Below are positions 1-9,336 of a DNA stretch of 64,000 nt, piece after piece. The DNA is from Oscarella lobularis (Eukaryota; Porifera; Homoscleromorpha; Homosclerophorida; Oscarellidae). The notes beneath the pieces are model-generated. The model was not told the origin of the DNA. It did no database searches and saw nothing but the letters and a program-made list of their open reading frames with translations. The position numbers were made by a program, and so were the translations under genes. Positions within the stretch are counted from its first letter, which is position 1. Each line of letters begins with the position of its first letter. Where the stretch lies: the NCBI RefSeq assembly GCF_947507565.1, contig NC_089186.1, positions 1,798,001 through 1,862,000 of the forward strand. The letters are read 5' to 3'.

Positions 1-49
1 AGAAGACGACAAACGAAGCATAGATTTTAATTAATTAATGCACATATAG

Positions 50-1746
50 TTACATTGGGTTTATTGAGAGCTATCGCGATCCTTTTGGAGTTAGAGGAGA
101 ATTCGAAGGTATTTTAATTGAGAACTGTAGTGACGATTACGTCATAAATAATCAATATATATAAGGTTTTGTTGCCATGGTGAACAAGGAGATGAGCCGA
201 AAGTTTGAAAATTTGGTCGCCAGCGCGGAGAAATTCTTGCCTCTTCTTCCGTGGCCGCGAGCCTACGAAAAAGACGTTTTTCTCAAACCCGACTTCACGT
301 CCTTGGACGTGCTCAGTTTCGGCGGCAGCGGAATCCCCGCCGGAATCAATATCCCCAACTGTAAGAATCCCTCTCCACGAAAACGTATGGGCTTATGTAC
401 TAATTTTAATTAGACAATGATATACGAGGAAATGAAGGATTCAAGAACGTATCGCTTGGCAACGTCTTGGCCGCGAGAGCCGACGACAAGAGAGTTTCGT
501 TTCTCGAAGACGATGACGCCGTTAGAAATTAATTAGGGAATCTCTATTTTATTTTATGTCAATCGAGATGTTAGAAACTCTACGTCGAATTGAAGTCGTC
601 CGCTTTCGAAGTCCAAGTCGGACTTCACGAATTAATGGGACACGGAAGTGGGAAACATTTTCAGAAAGTACGTTCAATCACGAAAGTGAAAAGATAAGTA
701 TTGGGTTATAGAAGGAGAACGGTGAATTGAATTTCGACGTTGATACGGTACGACACACGGAAACCAATGAAAAGGTAAAGACAGACTATAATCCAATGCA
801 TTCTCATATGAATTATATATATAGATTACGTCATTTTACGGTCCTCACGACACTTGGGATAGCAAATTCACTGTCGTCGCCTCGAGCTACGAAGAATGCC
901 GCGCCGAATGCGTCGGAATATACATGTGCTTATCCGAAGAGATTCTCAAGTAAGACGTATGCGCATAGAGACAATAAGCGATTTATATTCATTGATTCAA
1001 TAAGAATATTTGGCTACGAGGGACAGGCGGCCGATGACATCATCTACGTCAATTGGTTGCTCATGGTTCGCGCGGGGGTCGTGGGTCTCGAGTTTTTCTC
1101 GCCCGAAACGAAGATATGGCGTCAGGTGTGCATTGAAAATTAATTAATTAATTAATTAATTAATTAATTATTCTCTCTCGCGTTCAAGGCTCACATGCAA
1201 GCGCGCTACGTAATATTGCAAGTGCTACTCGAAGCGGGCGAGGGTCTGGTCGACGTTCGCGTTGGCGAGGACGAAGAGGGAAAGCCGGACATCGTGATAC
1301 GTTTGGATCGAAGCAAGATCGGCACAGTCGGAAAGAAAGCCGTTGGAGACTTTCTCAGAAAATTGCAAGTAATAAGAATTAACATTGATTTATGAGATTG
1401 ATTTTTTTAATAATATTTTTTAGGTCTATAAGAGTACGGCTGATGTCGAAAGTGGCACTTCGATGTACAATCGTTATTCCAGCGTCAATGAGCATTGGCT
1501 CAAGTGTAGGGAAATCGTTTTGGCCAAGAAGCAGCCGAGGCCGATGTTCGTCCAGGCCAATACCAAGCTTCAGAGTCAGAGCAAAGCAATAGAAAAAAAA
1601 GATTATAGCAAGAATTTTAATACGTAGGTTCGGGCGAGGTGGAGCTCTTGGAATATTCCGCTTCAGTTGAAGGAATTGTGGAGTCGTTTGCCCAGCGCTT
1701 TCCCCGGTACGACTCGGCGCTCGAAAGTTTGTGGAAAAACAGGTAA
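50..1746 (+). CDS. DPP3: Dipeptidyl peptidase 3, C-terminal part (5' end outside the window)
   Basis: Zinc-dependent M49 exopeptidase that removes dipeptides from the N-terminus of short peptides in the cytosol. Ten exons join with consistent phases: 50-108, 166-360, 414-520, 575-667, 712-774, 825-949, 1005-1125, 1189-1368, 1424-1574, 1628-1746. The zinc motif is read at about 620-640 as HELMGH (family usually HELLGH), and the second zinc-ligand motif appears as SSYEECRAE in exon 825-949. The family stretches [11 protein letters not shown] and [17 protein letters not shown] are clear. The ATG at 177 is internal (FVAMVNKEM), not a start; the exon at 50 supplies [13 protein letters not shown] upstream of it. 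It ends at TAA 1744-1746 after LWKNR, a short C-terminus. Exons before position 50 lie outside the window. Confidence 0.95.
1139..1170. repeat. (AATT)n microsatellite in a DPP3 intron
   Basis: About eight uninterrupted copies of the tetranucleotide AATT in the intron between the DPP3 exons ending at 1125 and starting at 1189. Similar short AATT runs occur elsewhere in the window, for example near 28306-28333. Confidence 0.9.
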
Positions 1747-2267
1747 GTTGCCGCCAAACTGTACGCGGAACCTGTGTTCTGAAAAAAAATACCACGAAAA
1801 TAATTCTCTTTTGTTCGGACTCCGGCTCCCCCGCCCCCCCACAAACACGCACTGAATCGAAAGTTGCGTGCCGGCGAGCGCACTTAGTCGCGCCGTCCCC
1901 ACGCGACGACGTCCTCATACGATATCCTGCTTTTTCACGCCAGCGCTTCTCTTCCAATGCGTTTTCCAAAGAATACCGGTAGGGTCTCTCTCTCGAAACG
2001 ATAACGATCGTTCGCGACGCTGCGCTTCAAAAGAAAGAACTTGAAGCGTAGCGTCCCAAACGCCGCTGCTCGACGTCATCGCTCCACTCACGCGTTTAGG
2101 ATATCGTCCCTCAAAGTGAAAGGGATATAGAAGAGAACCCATCTCTCTTGAAAACGCTCGCCCCCGCGACACAGGGTTGCGCGCGCTCGCTAGGAGAGAA
2201 TCTGTCATCTGGGTCTCCGAGGCTACAGGCGGCGCAGCTCGTTTCAGGGCGATCAATCGATCAATCA
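1747..2267. other. Intergenic region between DPP3 and the first LicD-like gene
   Basis: No coherent gene is seen. Open frames here overlap on both strands and resemble nothing recognisable. It should contain the DPP3 polyadenylation region and the promoter of the gene at 2268. Confidence 0.5.
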
Positions 2268-2939
2268 ATGCGTCGTCGCAACGGCATCAGATCCGTCGTC
2301 TACGCTTTCGTCTTCGCGTGCGTCTTCATTTACATCTACGTCTGCTACGACGACTATTCGAACTACCTCAAGCGCGAGTCGAAAGTCGCGTGCCAGCGAA
2401 CGTCCGTCGAGCTCGATCGTCTCGTTCGCGCCGTCCACGGCGTCGACGACGTTCTCAATCGTCTCAACATACCTCATTTTCTAGTCTGCGGCACCCTGTA
2501 CGGCGCTCTGCGAAACGGCGGCCCCTTGCCGTGGGACGACGACGCCGATTTCGTCGTCAACGCCGACGACATGTTCAAGTTCGCGCCCGATCAAGTCGCC
2601 GAGCTATTCAAACGCGAATTGAATATGTCGGTGCATTGGAGTTCGACGTTCGGTCGCTATCGAATTTTCTATCACGGCTACGAGGGCGTCGATTTGCTGC
2701 TCTACTACGACTATTGGCGTAACGGTTGGATGCATCGCGCCGCGTCGCAGAGTTGGTATTTCTTTCTCAACTATCGATGGCATCACGTGTTTCCGGCTCG
2801 ACTTCTTGAACCGCCTTATGAAAGACTGCCTTTCGGCGGGCGGAATATGACTGTGCCGCGCAACGGCATCGAGATACATAAGTATTTGTACACGTTCGAT
2901 TGGTATAAGACGGTGCGACCGAAAGGCTGCAAGGAATAG
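2268..2939 (+). CDS. LicD/FKRP-like membrane-anchored transferase, copy 1
   Basis: Single-exon gene of 223 residues. I chose the ATG at 2268 because it sits directly before a signal-anchor segment (residues about 9-26, SVVYAFVFACVFIYIYVCY). The rest is a LicD-type domain: CGTLYGALRNGGPLPWDDDAD carries the GTLxGAxR and WDxDxD metal-binding motifs shared with fukutin-related protein (GSLLGAAR, WDYDVD), followed by GVDLLLYYDYWRNGWM, the counterpart of the FKRP segment VDLWPFYPRNG. Family members transfer phosphorylated alditols such as ribitol-5-phosphate or phosphocholine, so a type II Golgi/ER transferase is likely. It lacks the large N-terminal stem of true FKRP. Nearly identical to copy 2 at 3593. 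The substrate is unknown. Confidence 0.85.
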   Translation: MRRRNGIRSVVYAFVFACVFIYIYVCYDDYSNYLKRESKVACQRTSVELDRLVRAVHGVDDVLNRLNIPHFLVCGTLYGALRNGGPLPWDDDADFVVNADDMFKFAPDQVAELFKRELNMSVHWSSTFGRYRIFYHGYEGVDLLLYYDYWRNGWMHRAASQSWYFFLNYRWHHVFPARLLEPPYERLPFGGRNMTVPRNGIEIHKYLYTFDWYKTVRPKGCKE

Positions 2940-2977
2940 AAATTACTGTAAAGGTTTCGACTTCTTAGCGCGCGTTG

Positions 2978-3286
2978 ATGACTTTTCTACGGTGCGCTGG
3001 AGTCGCCGGTTTCGTTGTTTATCTGGTCTTCTCTCTCTACGCGACTGTCGTCTTCGACTCGACGATGCGTCTGGTTCGATTACGAATCGTCGTCGCGCCC
3101 AAATAACGTTTCACTTCTCCTTTAGGCTACACCACGCCTTTTCCCTTCGAAAAACTTGACAATTAGCAACCACTCAGTCGCTCTCTAAACCTCTAGTATC
3201 ACAGCATTCCTAATTCTGATTCCTTCTTGGGGGAAAAAATCGAAGGATGATTAATTAAATGACGTCATAATATTTGCTTTTAACGG
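2978..3286 (+). pseudogene. RXYLT1: Degenerate copy of the RXYLT1 5' end
   Basis: From the ATG at 2978 the sequence matches the first exon of RXYLT1 at 4320 (MTFLRCAGVAGFVVYLVFSLYA), but a roughly 13-bp deletion shifts the frame and a TAA follows. Traces of exon 2 (the stretch encoding PSKNLTI) and of exon 3 (around 3228-3286, including the shared atgattaatta and gacgtcataat strings) follow, with the sequence between them deleted. The order LicD copy 1 then RXYLT1 relic mirrors LicD copy 2 then intact RXYLT1, so both come from one duplicated block. Confidence 0.85.
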
Positions 3287-3592
3287 TCCTCGTTATAATA
3301 CTAGAGAATGATGGCCCATCATGCGTATCCTCCCGCCGCTTACCGTATACGGCAGTATTACATAGTGTGACGTCGTAGTGTGAGAAAAAACGCCGTCTGT
3401 GCATACGGTACACTAAAACTTAATTAATTACGGAACGACACTTCACGTTTTGTTATACGGGCTCCCAAACTTTCCGTAAAACTTTGGTCGCCTGGTCGGC
3501 TGGATTGTCCGTTATACTCTTACTGAGTCGATCTTACTAGTAGTCTTAAAACTTTAACTCCGCGCACGTTGTCGCTGAGCGAGCAATTGAGA

Positions 3593-4270
3593 ATGGGTTC
3601 TCGCCGGAACTGCTGCAGATCCGTCGTCTACGCCTTTGTCTTCGCGTGCGTCTTTCGCTACATCTACGTCTGCTACGACGACTATTCAAAGTACCTCAAA
3701 CTCGAGTCGAAAGTCGCGTGCCAGCGAACGTCCGTCGAGCTCGATCGAATCGTTCGCGCCGTCCACAGCGTCGACGACGTTCTCAATCGTCTCGACATAC
3801 CTCATTTTCTCGCCTGTGGTACCCTGTTTGGCGCTCTGCGAAGCGGCGGTCCTCTCCCGTGGGACGACGACGCCGATCTCATCGTCAACGCCGACGATAT
3901 GCGGAAGTTCACACGCGATCAAGTCGCCGAGATATTCAAACGCGAATTGAATATGTCGGTGCGTTGGCGCTCGAGGCTCGGTCTCTATCGAATCTACTAT
4001 CACGACAACAACGAGGGCGTCGATTTGCTGCTCTACTCTGACTATTGGCGCAACGGTTGGATGCATAGCGTCGCGTCGGAGAGTTGGCTTTACTTTCTCA
4101 ACTATCGATGGCATTACGTTTTTCCCGCGCGACTTCTCGAACCGCCTTATGAAAAACTGCCTTTCGGCGGACGGAATATGACCGTGCCGCGCAACGGCAT
4201 CGAGATACAAAAGTATTTGTACACGTTCGATTGGTATAGGACGGTGCGACCGAAAGGCTGCAAGGAATAG
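3593..4270 (+). CDS. LicD/FKRP-like membrane-anchored transferase, copy 2
   Basis: Single exon of 225 residues, closely related to copy 1. The ATG at 3593 precedes the signal anchor SVVYAFVFACVFRYIYVCY. LicD motifs are intact: CGTLFGALRSGGPLPWDDDAD and GVDLLLYSDYWRNGWM, then a C-terminal block ending VRPKGCKE shared with copy 1. It ends 49 bp before the RXYLT1 start codon at 4320, same strand. Predicted type II membrane transferase of the secretory pathway; the acceptor is unknown. Copies 1-2 form one subfamily (VDLLLY) and copies 3-4 another (IDVMPF). Confidence 0.85.
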   Translation: MGSRRNCCRSVVYAFVFACVFRYIYVCYDDYSKYLKLESKVACQRTSVELDRIVRAVHSVDDVLNRLDIPHFLACGTLFGALRSGGPLPWDDDADLIVNADDMRKFTRDQVAEIFKRELNMSVRWRSRLGLYRIYYHDNNEGVDLLLYSDYWRNGWMHSVASESWLYFLNYRWHYVFPARLLEPPYEKLPFGGRNMTVPRNGIEIQKYLYTFDWYRTVRPKGCKE

Positions 4271-4319
4271 AAGGGTTTCGTTCGTTTACGCGGTTTTTGG
4301 CTTCTTAGCGCGCGCGTTG

Positions 4320-5774
4320 ATGACTTTTCTACGGTGCGCTGGAGTCGCCGGTTTCGTCGTTTATCTGCTCTTCTCTCTTTACGCGACTGTCGTCGTATTT
4401 CGTCTGCGACTCGACAATGCTCCTGGTTCGATAACAAATCGTCGTCGCGCTCAAATAACACTCGCGCTTCTCCTCTAGACTACCACGCCTCTCCCCAACG
4501 CGTTTTCCCTTCGAAAAACTTGACAATTAGCATATACTCCCTCACCAATTCGGGTCAGTAGCTCTCTAAACCTCTAGTAGGTCCGCATCGAAGCCTCGTA
4601 AAACTTTAGGCCTATATCTTTGGCTTGATATTCTCAAGGGGAGTTCGGTTAGGGGAAAAGTCGAAGGGGGATTGCCTCTCGAAACGGGGCGTCTTACCGT
4701 CGGCAATCACTATTATAAATTTTATCACGGAAAGGCCGTCGTTCCGACGATGATTAATTATTTTTGTGACGTCATAATTTTTGCTTTGAACGGTCGATCG
4801 GATTCGACTGTTGCCACGGCGACGACGTGGCTGAATTTGATATCGGCGCGCAACGTGAGAGCGAAAGTTGTCCTGTTTCTAATTGGAAATGAAAATTGTA
4901 ATAACGATTGGATACGATCGTATCTCGATCGAAAAATAATTCACAAATTATTTATCGTCTACGACGCGGATGTCGTCGATGAGATTGACGTTTTTCAATG
5001 GCCTCTCGGTCCGGCTCTCTATAGAAGATTTCCCTCGGGATCGATAGGCCCATCGGACGCGCGTAGCAAGCGAAAATACGTGTGCAATCTCATGGTGACC
5101 GTGTATCCAAACTCGTCGCGAGAACGACTCGTAAAAATTATCGAAGATCATGGATTGGAGAAAGACTGCTACGTGCAGACACGAGACAGGTAAGGCGGGA
5201 GGAGGAGAAGGTTTGGGGGCTAGACTCTCTTAGAAGTTATTTATTTGTACAGTAGAGCCGGTCTATGTAGGACGTTCATAGCTATAGTACATGGTCACTA
5301 TATCCTCGCACTGCACGTGTCTTATATAGCTGGCCCAGTCACGAAGACTCCGGCGTTGTTGACGCCTACCGCGCGATTCTGTTGGACAGCGACTTGACTC
5401 TCTGTCCCGTCGGCTACAACGCCGAATCGTATCGAATCTACGAAGCGGCGGCGAGCGGATCGGTGCCGGTGATTGAGGACCGAATTGGGATAGCGGGCGG
5501 ATGTCGCACGTCGCGGAGCGAAACCGCTTCGAATAGCAATGGACAGCGTTCTATTCGCATTCACTCGCCTCCTCTGACATTGCTTAAGTACTACGAGGCC
5601 CCTTTCATCTACGTAAGAGATTGGAGCGAGTTGGTTCGCATCGTTGCGAAAGAAAGGGAACTCTCCGTCGAACGCAAAGCGGAGCGACGACGACGACTTC
5701 TCGAATGGTACGCTAAGTTCGGAACGCAGATCAAAGAACACTTCGTTCGTGTTATCTCTGATGAGACTGAATAA
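4320..5774 (+). CDS. RXYLT1: Ribitol-5-phosphate xylosyltransferase 1 (TMEM5)
   Basis: Golgi type II enzyme that in vertebrates adds xylose to ribitol-5-phosphate on the alpha-dystroglycan core glycan, the step after FKTN and FKRP. Four exons (4320-4425, 4479-4553, 4610-5189, 5330-5774) give 401 residues with all phases matching. The signal anchor is GFVVYLLFSLYATVVVF. Then come GLYLWLDILKG, the block with LIGNENCNNDWI, VFQWPLGPALYRRFP, and DLTLCPVGYNAESYRIYEA with VPVIED, all characteristic of the family. The C-terminal part is TLLKYYEAPFIYVRDW followed by a basic helix. Length is close to the vertebrate protein. It sits between LicD-like copies 2 and 3, so consecutive-step transferases are linked. 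Partial copies lie at 2978 and 8566. Confidence 0.93.
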
Positions 5775-6803
5775 ACGAAGGGAACGTCGAACCCCGTGGA
5801 ACCACTGGGCGTGCGTGCGAAATGACGTCATTGACATCCGGCGAGGAGAATGTGGTTTAGATAAGAGCCCTAAATAAATCATTGATTGACGTATCATGCA
5901 GTTTTTTCACTCTTCTGCCTCTGGAGAGCTAGATGAAGGTTTTGCAGCTCTCCAGTCAGAAAAGCACTATATGCTTCAGAGCGAATCTTTTATACACCTG
6001 GCCGACGAAAAGTAACCTTATGAGTCATTTGTCACGCCTTTTTGCTAGCTTGAAGAAAAACAGCTTAGAAAGGTTAAACCAAGCTATTACGTCGATTCGT
6101 CGAAGAAATGGCGGAAAAGACAGTGCTGGTTTGTCTTGCTGAAGCGAAGCACCCTGCATACCAGAACATGACAAAAGTAACACAAAATTGTCAAGAAAAC
6201 AAGCGTAGACGCATGACGTATTGCTCTGCTGTAATATTTGCTTAGTTTGATTTCAGGATTTTCATGGACGATTCGCAAAAAGTCGTTTTGGATGCGAAAA
6301 TTAGGTATTCCAGCTATGGTTCCACCGCCAATACCTTCGCAAACAGTTCTTACAGATTTATAGACGATCTGGTACTGTTCTGAACAAAAACAGCGATGTT
6401 GGAAAGGTTTTTGCTTGGATGGAGGACCTCGCCTTTTGAGTCCGTTTTGAGCAGTAAAAATGCATCTGAGAGAAGAACCATTGGCACCAATGGATTCAGC
6501 GATAAATTTTACCCCAGGTAAGTGTCTGGTTGTATTTAGTAGCCTCTTATTTCAGGAGATATTACGTGTCCGGTATTTAGGAGACCTTGTTGATCGCACG
6601 TGATTTCCTGTAATCGAATTCGAAGGGCTCCTAAACATCGTCAGAGCAACGCACGCGGTCAAGGCTAGGTGCATTCGAAAGCGCTGACTCTGCCGGTTTA
6701 GCGAGGCCAAAAAGAGGGAAGTCGAAACAAGCTTGCTCGACAAAAACCGACGATGTTTCCGGTCGGGGCAGTTTTGTCCGGGACTTAGGCGCCCCTCCCC
6801 ACC
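5775..6803. other. Intergenic segment largely missing from the duplicated copy
   Basis: About 1 kb separates RXYLT1 from LicD copy 3, whereas the paralogous interval at 9052-9232 is only about 180 bp. Short open stretches occur near 5896-6140 and 6360-6540. One forward frame near 6400-6540 reads LGWRTSPFES and vaguely recalls the end of a retroelement integrase, too little to name. A GT-like donor follows at about 6522. No gene can be supported. Confidence 0.45.
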
Positions 6804-7487
6804 ATGCGATTTAGAGGCCGTTTTTTCACCCGCATAACCGTCGTCGGCGTCGTCCTCCTCCTCCTCGTCGTCGCGACCTACTACGCTTTCAACGCCCACG
6901 CGTGGACGAGGTACGCGAACGAGTCCGGCATGCCGTGCGAACGCCCCAAAGCCGATATATCGACGCTGGTGCGCTACACGCACGCCGTCATCGACGTCCT
7001 GGAAGAGCTCGCCGTTTCGTACTATCTCATGTACGGAACGCTGTGGGGCGCGCTGCGCAACGGCGGCCCCCTGCCGTGGGACTACGACGCCGACATCGGC
7101 GTCGACGGCGACGCGCTCGCCAAGTACACGCATGAGCAGATCGTCGACGCGTTCGCGCGTCGTCGGCTCGTCGTCACGTGGAGCGATCGGCGCGGACGCT
7201 ACAAGGTCGTCTGTCCGGACGCGGATGAAATAGAAGGAATCGACGTCATGCCGTTCTACGATTATTGGCGCGATGGAATGATGCGTAGGCGCGGTATAGA
7301 GAGTTGGGTGTTTTTTATCAACTATCGCGTGCATCACACGTTTCCCGCCCGACTCGTTTCGAAGCCGCTGCCCGTTCTTTCGTTCGGCGGGCGCAACGTC
7401 ACGGTGCCTCGAGGCGGCATCGAAATACAGAAGTACTTGTACAGAGGCGATTGGTACAAAGTCGTTCCACCGTTAGGGTGTCGATAA
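6804..7487 (+). CDS. LicD/FKRP-like membrane-anchored transferase, copy 3
   Basis: Single exon of 227 residues. The ATG at 6804 leads into a strong signal anchor (residues about 11-28, rich in V and L). The LicD domain shows YGTLWGALRNGGPLPWDYDAD, with the same WDYD core as FKRP, then GIDVMPFYDYWRDGMMR, closer to the FKRP VDLWPFY motif than copies 1-2. The C-terminal block FGGRNVTVPRGGIEIQKYLY is shared with all copies. It is almost identical to copy 4 after the membrane segment, so the duplication is recent. Likely a Golgi phospho-alditol transferase; specificity unknown. Confidence 0.87.
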   Translation: MRFRGRFFTRITVVGVVLLLLVVATYYAFNAHAWTRYANESGMPCERPKADISTLVRYTHAVIDVLEELAVSYYLMYGTLWGALRNGGPLPWDYDADIGVDGDALAKYTHEQIVDAFARRRLVVTWSDRRGRYKVVCPDADEIEGIDVMPFYDYWRDGMMRRRGIESWVFFINYRVHHTFPARLVSKPLPVLSFGGRNVTVPRGGIEIQKYLYRGDWYKVVPPLGCR

Positions 7488-7598
7488 TATAACTAGATAA
7501 TGAGCTGGCAGGGCTGTGGGCTGTGGGCCGAGCAGATCTCTCCTGGCATCATAGCTCTAAAGCGCGTTACAACTTACTCGAGCAGACCAACGCCGAAA

Positions 7599-8565
7599 AT
7601 GACGTCGAAACTCGACATGACGGCCGATGTACGACGCTAAAACGCGACGAAGAGATGCGATTGCTTATAGGCTCGCTTTTTCTTCTCACTCGCCGCGCTC
7701 CTTTCGTCGCAGGAATTGGAAAGAATCAAAAACGCTTTCGCGAACGAAGAATTTCGAAAACTATTTCGCGAGTACGCCGAAGAACTGTCCGACCCCAAGC
7801 TGCGCGAAGTACGATTGCAGAAACGCGCGGGAAACCTCGAAAAAATGGAAGCAACGAAAGGTCGTGACGTCAAATTTGTCAAACCAGATGTATAATTCAA
7901 TAATTGAATTAACTAATTAATTAAAATTATTATAATTTAGCCTGGCTTTGTTTTCATAACGTTTGATAGTAGCAAGAGAAAAGTCGTTGTTAACGTGTGC
8001 ATGTCTGATTTGATTGACAAGCCGACGAAAGTGATGTCAACCAAAGATGGAAAGTACGCAGCATGCGTAGAATTTGTATTTTTAAATAAAATGATTAAAT
8101 AAATTAAGGCGTTTAGGTCTGGAGTATCTCTCTCCTTGCCTCACATCGCCAATCACGGTCGTTCAGAAGTAGAGAAATTAATAAAATAGATATTATAGGC
8201 AGTTTTCTGGTGTGTGACGTAGGCGGGACTAGTTGCACTGTTTTCGATGTTCTCTTTCACCCGGCGGCTTTAGAAGAAGCCCAGATTGTACCTACATAGT
8301 CCCCCCCTGTGGCTATCCGCGCATTTTTTCTATAGAGTAAACGTTTCAAGCAGACGCTGATCGATTTGGCGATTGATAGCGTCGAAAAAGTGGCCAAAAT
8401 GAAGCTAAACCGAGAAGGTATTTAAACCGAGAAGGTATTTTTTAAAAATGCTTCTCCTCCTTTGTATCTATATATAGACGTCTTTTTCTTCCTCGAAGCC
8501 GTCAAGTTGCCGAAGAAGAGATACTTCGGAACGCCCAAGTCCGTCATGATGAGACGACCGAACGA
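7599..8565 (+). pseudogene. DNAAF2: Truncated DNAAF2 copy (exons 1-8, 5' part)
   Basis: Near-identical to 10110-11118 of intact DNAAF2, starting at the same ATG and keeping the exons for the PIH1-type N-terminal domain. It has lost about 40 bp that in the intact gene hold the end of intron 2 and the start of exon 3, so the usual acceptor is gone. It stops inside exon 8, just after the stretch encoding MMRRPND, where the sequence switches into RXYLT1 intron 3. No downstream DNAAF2 exons follow, so a working product is unlikely. Confidence 0.9.
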
Positions 8566-9052
8566 TGTCTCTTCGGTTAGAAGTTATTTATTTATCAAAT
8601 GCTGTACAGTGGTCACTATATCCTCGCACTGCACGTGTGGCTTATAGCTGCACGAAGACCCCGGCGTTGTTGACGCCTATTTTTGTCGCCTAACCGCGCG
8701 ATTCTGTTGGACAGCGACTTGACTCTCTGTCCCGTCGGCTACAACGCCGAATCGTATCGAATCTACCAAGCGGCGGCGAGCGGATCGAATTGGCATAGCG
8801 GACGGATGTCGCGCCGCGAAATCGCAATCGAATAGCAATGGACAGCGTTCAATTCTCCTCTCTAAGATTGCTAAAGCACTACGAGGCCCCTTTCATCTAC
8901 GTAAGACGTTGGAGCGAGTTGGTTTGCATCGTTGCGAAAGAAAGGGAATTGTCCGTCGAGCGCAAAGCGGACGACTTCTCGAATTGTACGCTAAGTTCGG
9001 AACGCAGATCAAAGAACACTTCGTTCGTGTACTGAATCAACGAAAGTTTGCT
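8566..9052 (+). pseudogene. RXYLT1: Truncated RXYLT1 copy (intron 3 and last exon)
   Basis: Matches RXYLT1 from within intron 3 (ttagaagttatttattt, as at 5230) through the last exon. The DLTLCPVGYNAESYRIY-encoding stretch is recognisable, but the frame is broken by an insertion near 8680, a deletion that removes the VPVIED stretch, and further deletions. It lacks exons 1-3 entirely. It lies upstream of LicD copy 4, just as intact RXYLT1 lies upstream of LicD copy 3. Confidence 0.9.
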
Positions 9053-9336
9053 CGCGTGCGGAATGACGTCATCGATAACTGGGTTCCTCTATTTCATAAT
9101 AACATGCACGTAGTCATACAACTTAGAAATCGTTCTTTCGCGCACATAGCTGTCGTCGTTATCAAAGAACACTTCGTTCGTAATGTCGGACCGGACGAGA
9201 CTGAATCAACGGAAGTTCGCTCGCGTGCGGAATGACGTCATCGACAACCGAGTTTCCTCTATTTCATAATAACATGCACGTACAACTTGGAAATCGTTCT
9301 TTCGCGGGCATAACTGTAACTGTCGTCGTTCTCCTC
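9017..9336. repeat. Local tandem duplication of about 160 bp upstream of LicD copy 4
   Basis: The segment from about 9017 to 9165 recurs with few changes from about 9169 to 9336. Shared landmarks are cacttcgttcgt, gcggaatgacgtcatcga, tcataataacatgcacgta and atcgttctttcgcg. The second copy supplies the start codon and N-terminus of LicD copy 4. Confidence 0.85.

Noticed and set aside
1-49. Possible end of an earlier DPP3 exon at the left edge
   Set aside because: No GT donor and no DPP3-like residues can be read with confidence in these 49 bases.
177-179. ATG at 177 as the DPP3 start
   Set aside because: The upstream exon at 50-108 joins in phase and adds a conserved DPP3 segment, so this Met is internal.
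2148-2267. Upstream extension of LicD copy 1 from a TTG codon
   Set aside because: The ATG at 2268 sits just before the signal anchor, as in copies 2-4; the extension has no match in copy 2.
6400-6540. Retroelement integrase-like stretch (LGWRTSPFES)
   Set aside because: Similarity is a few residues only, with stops on both sides; not enough to call a mobile element.
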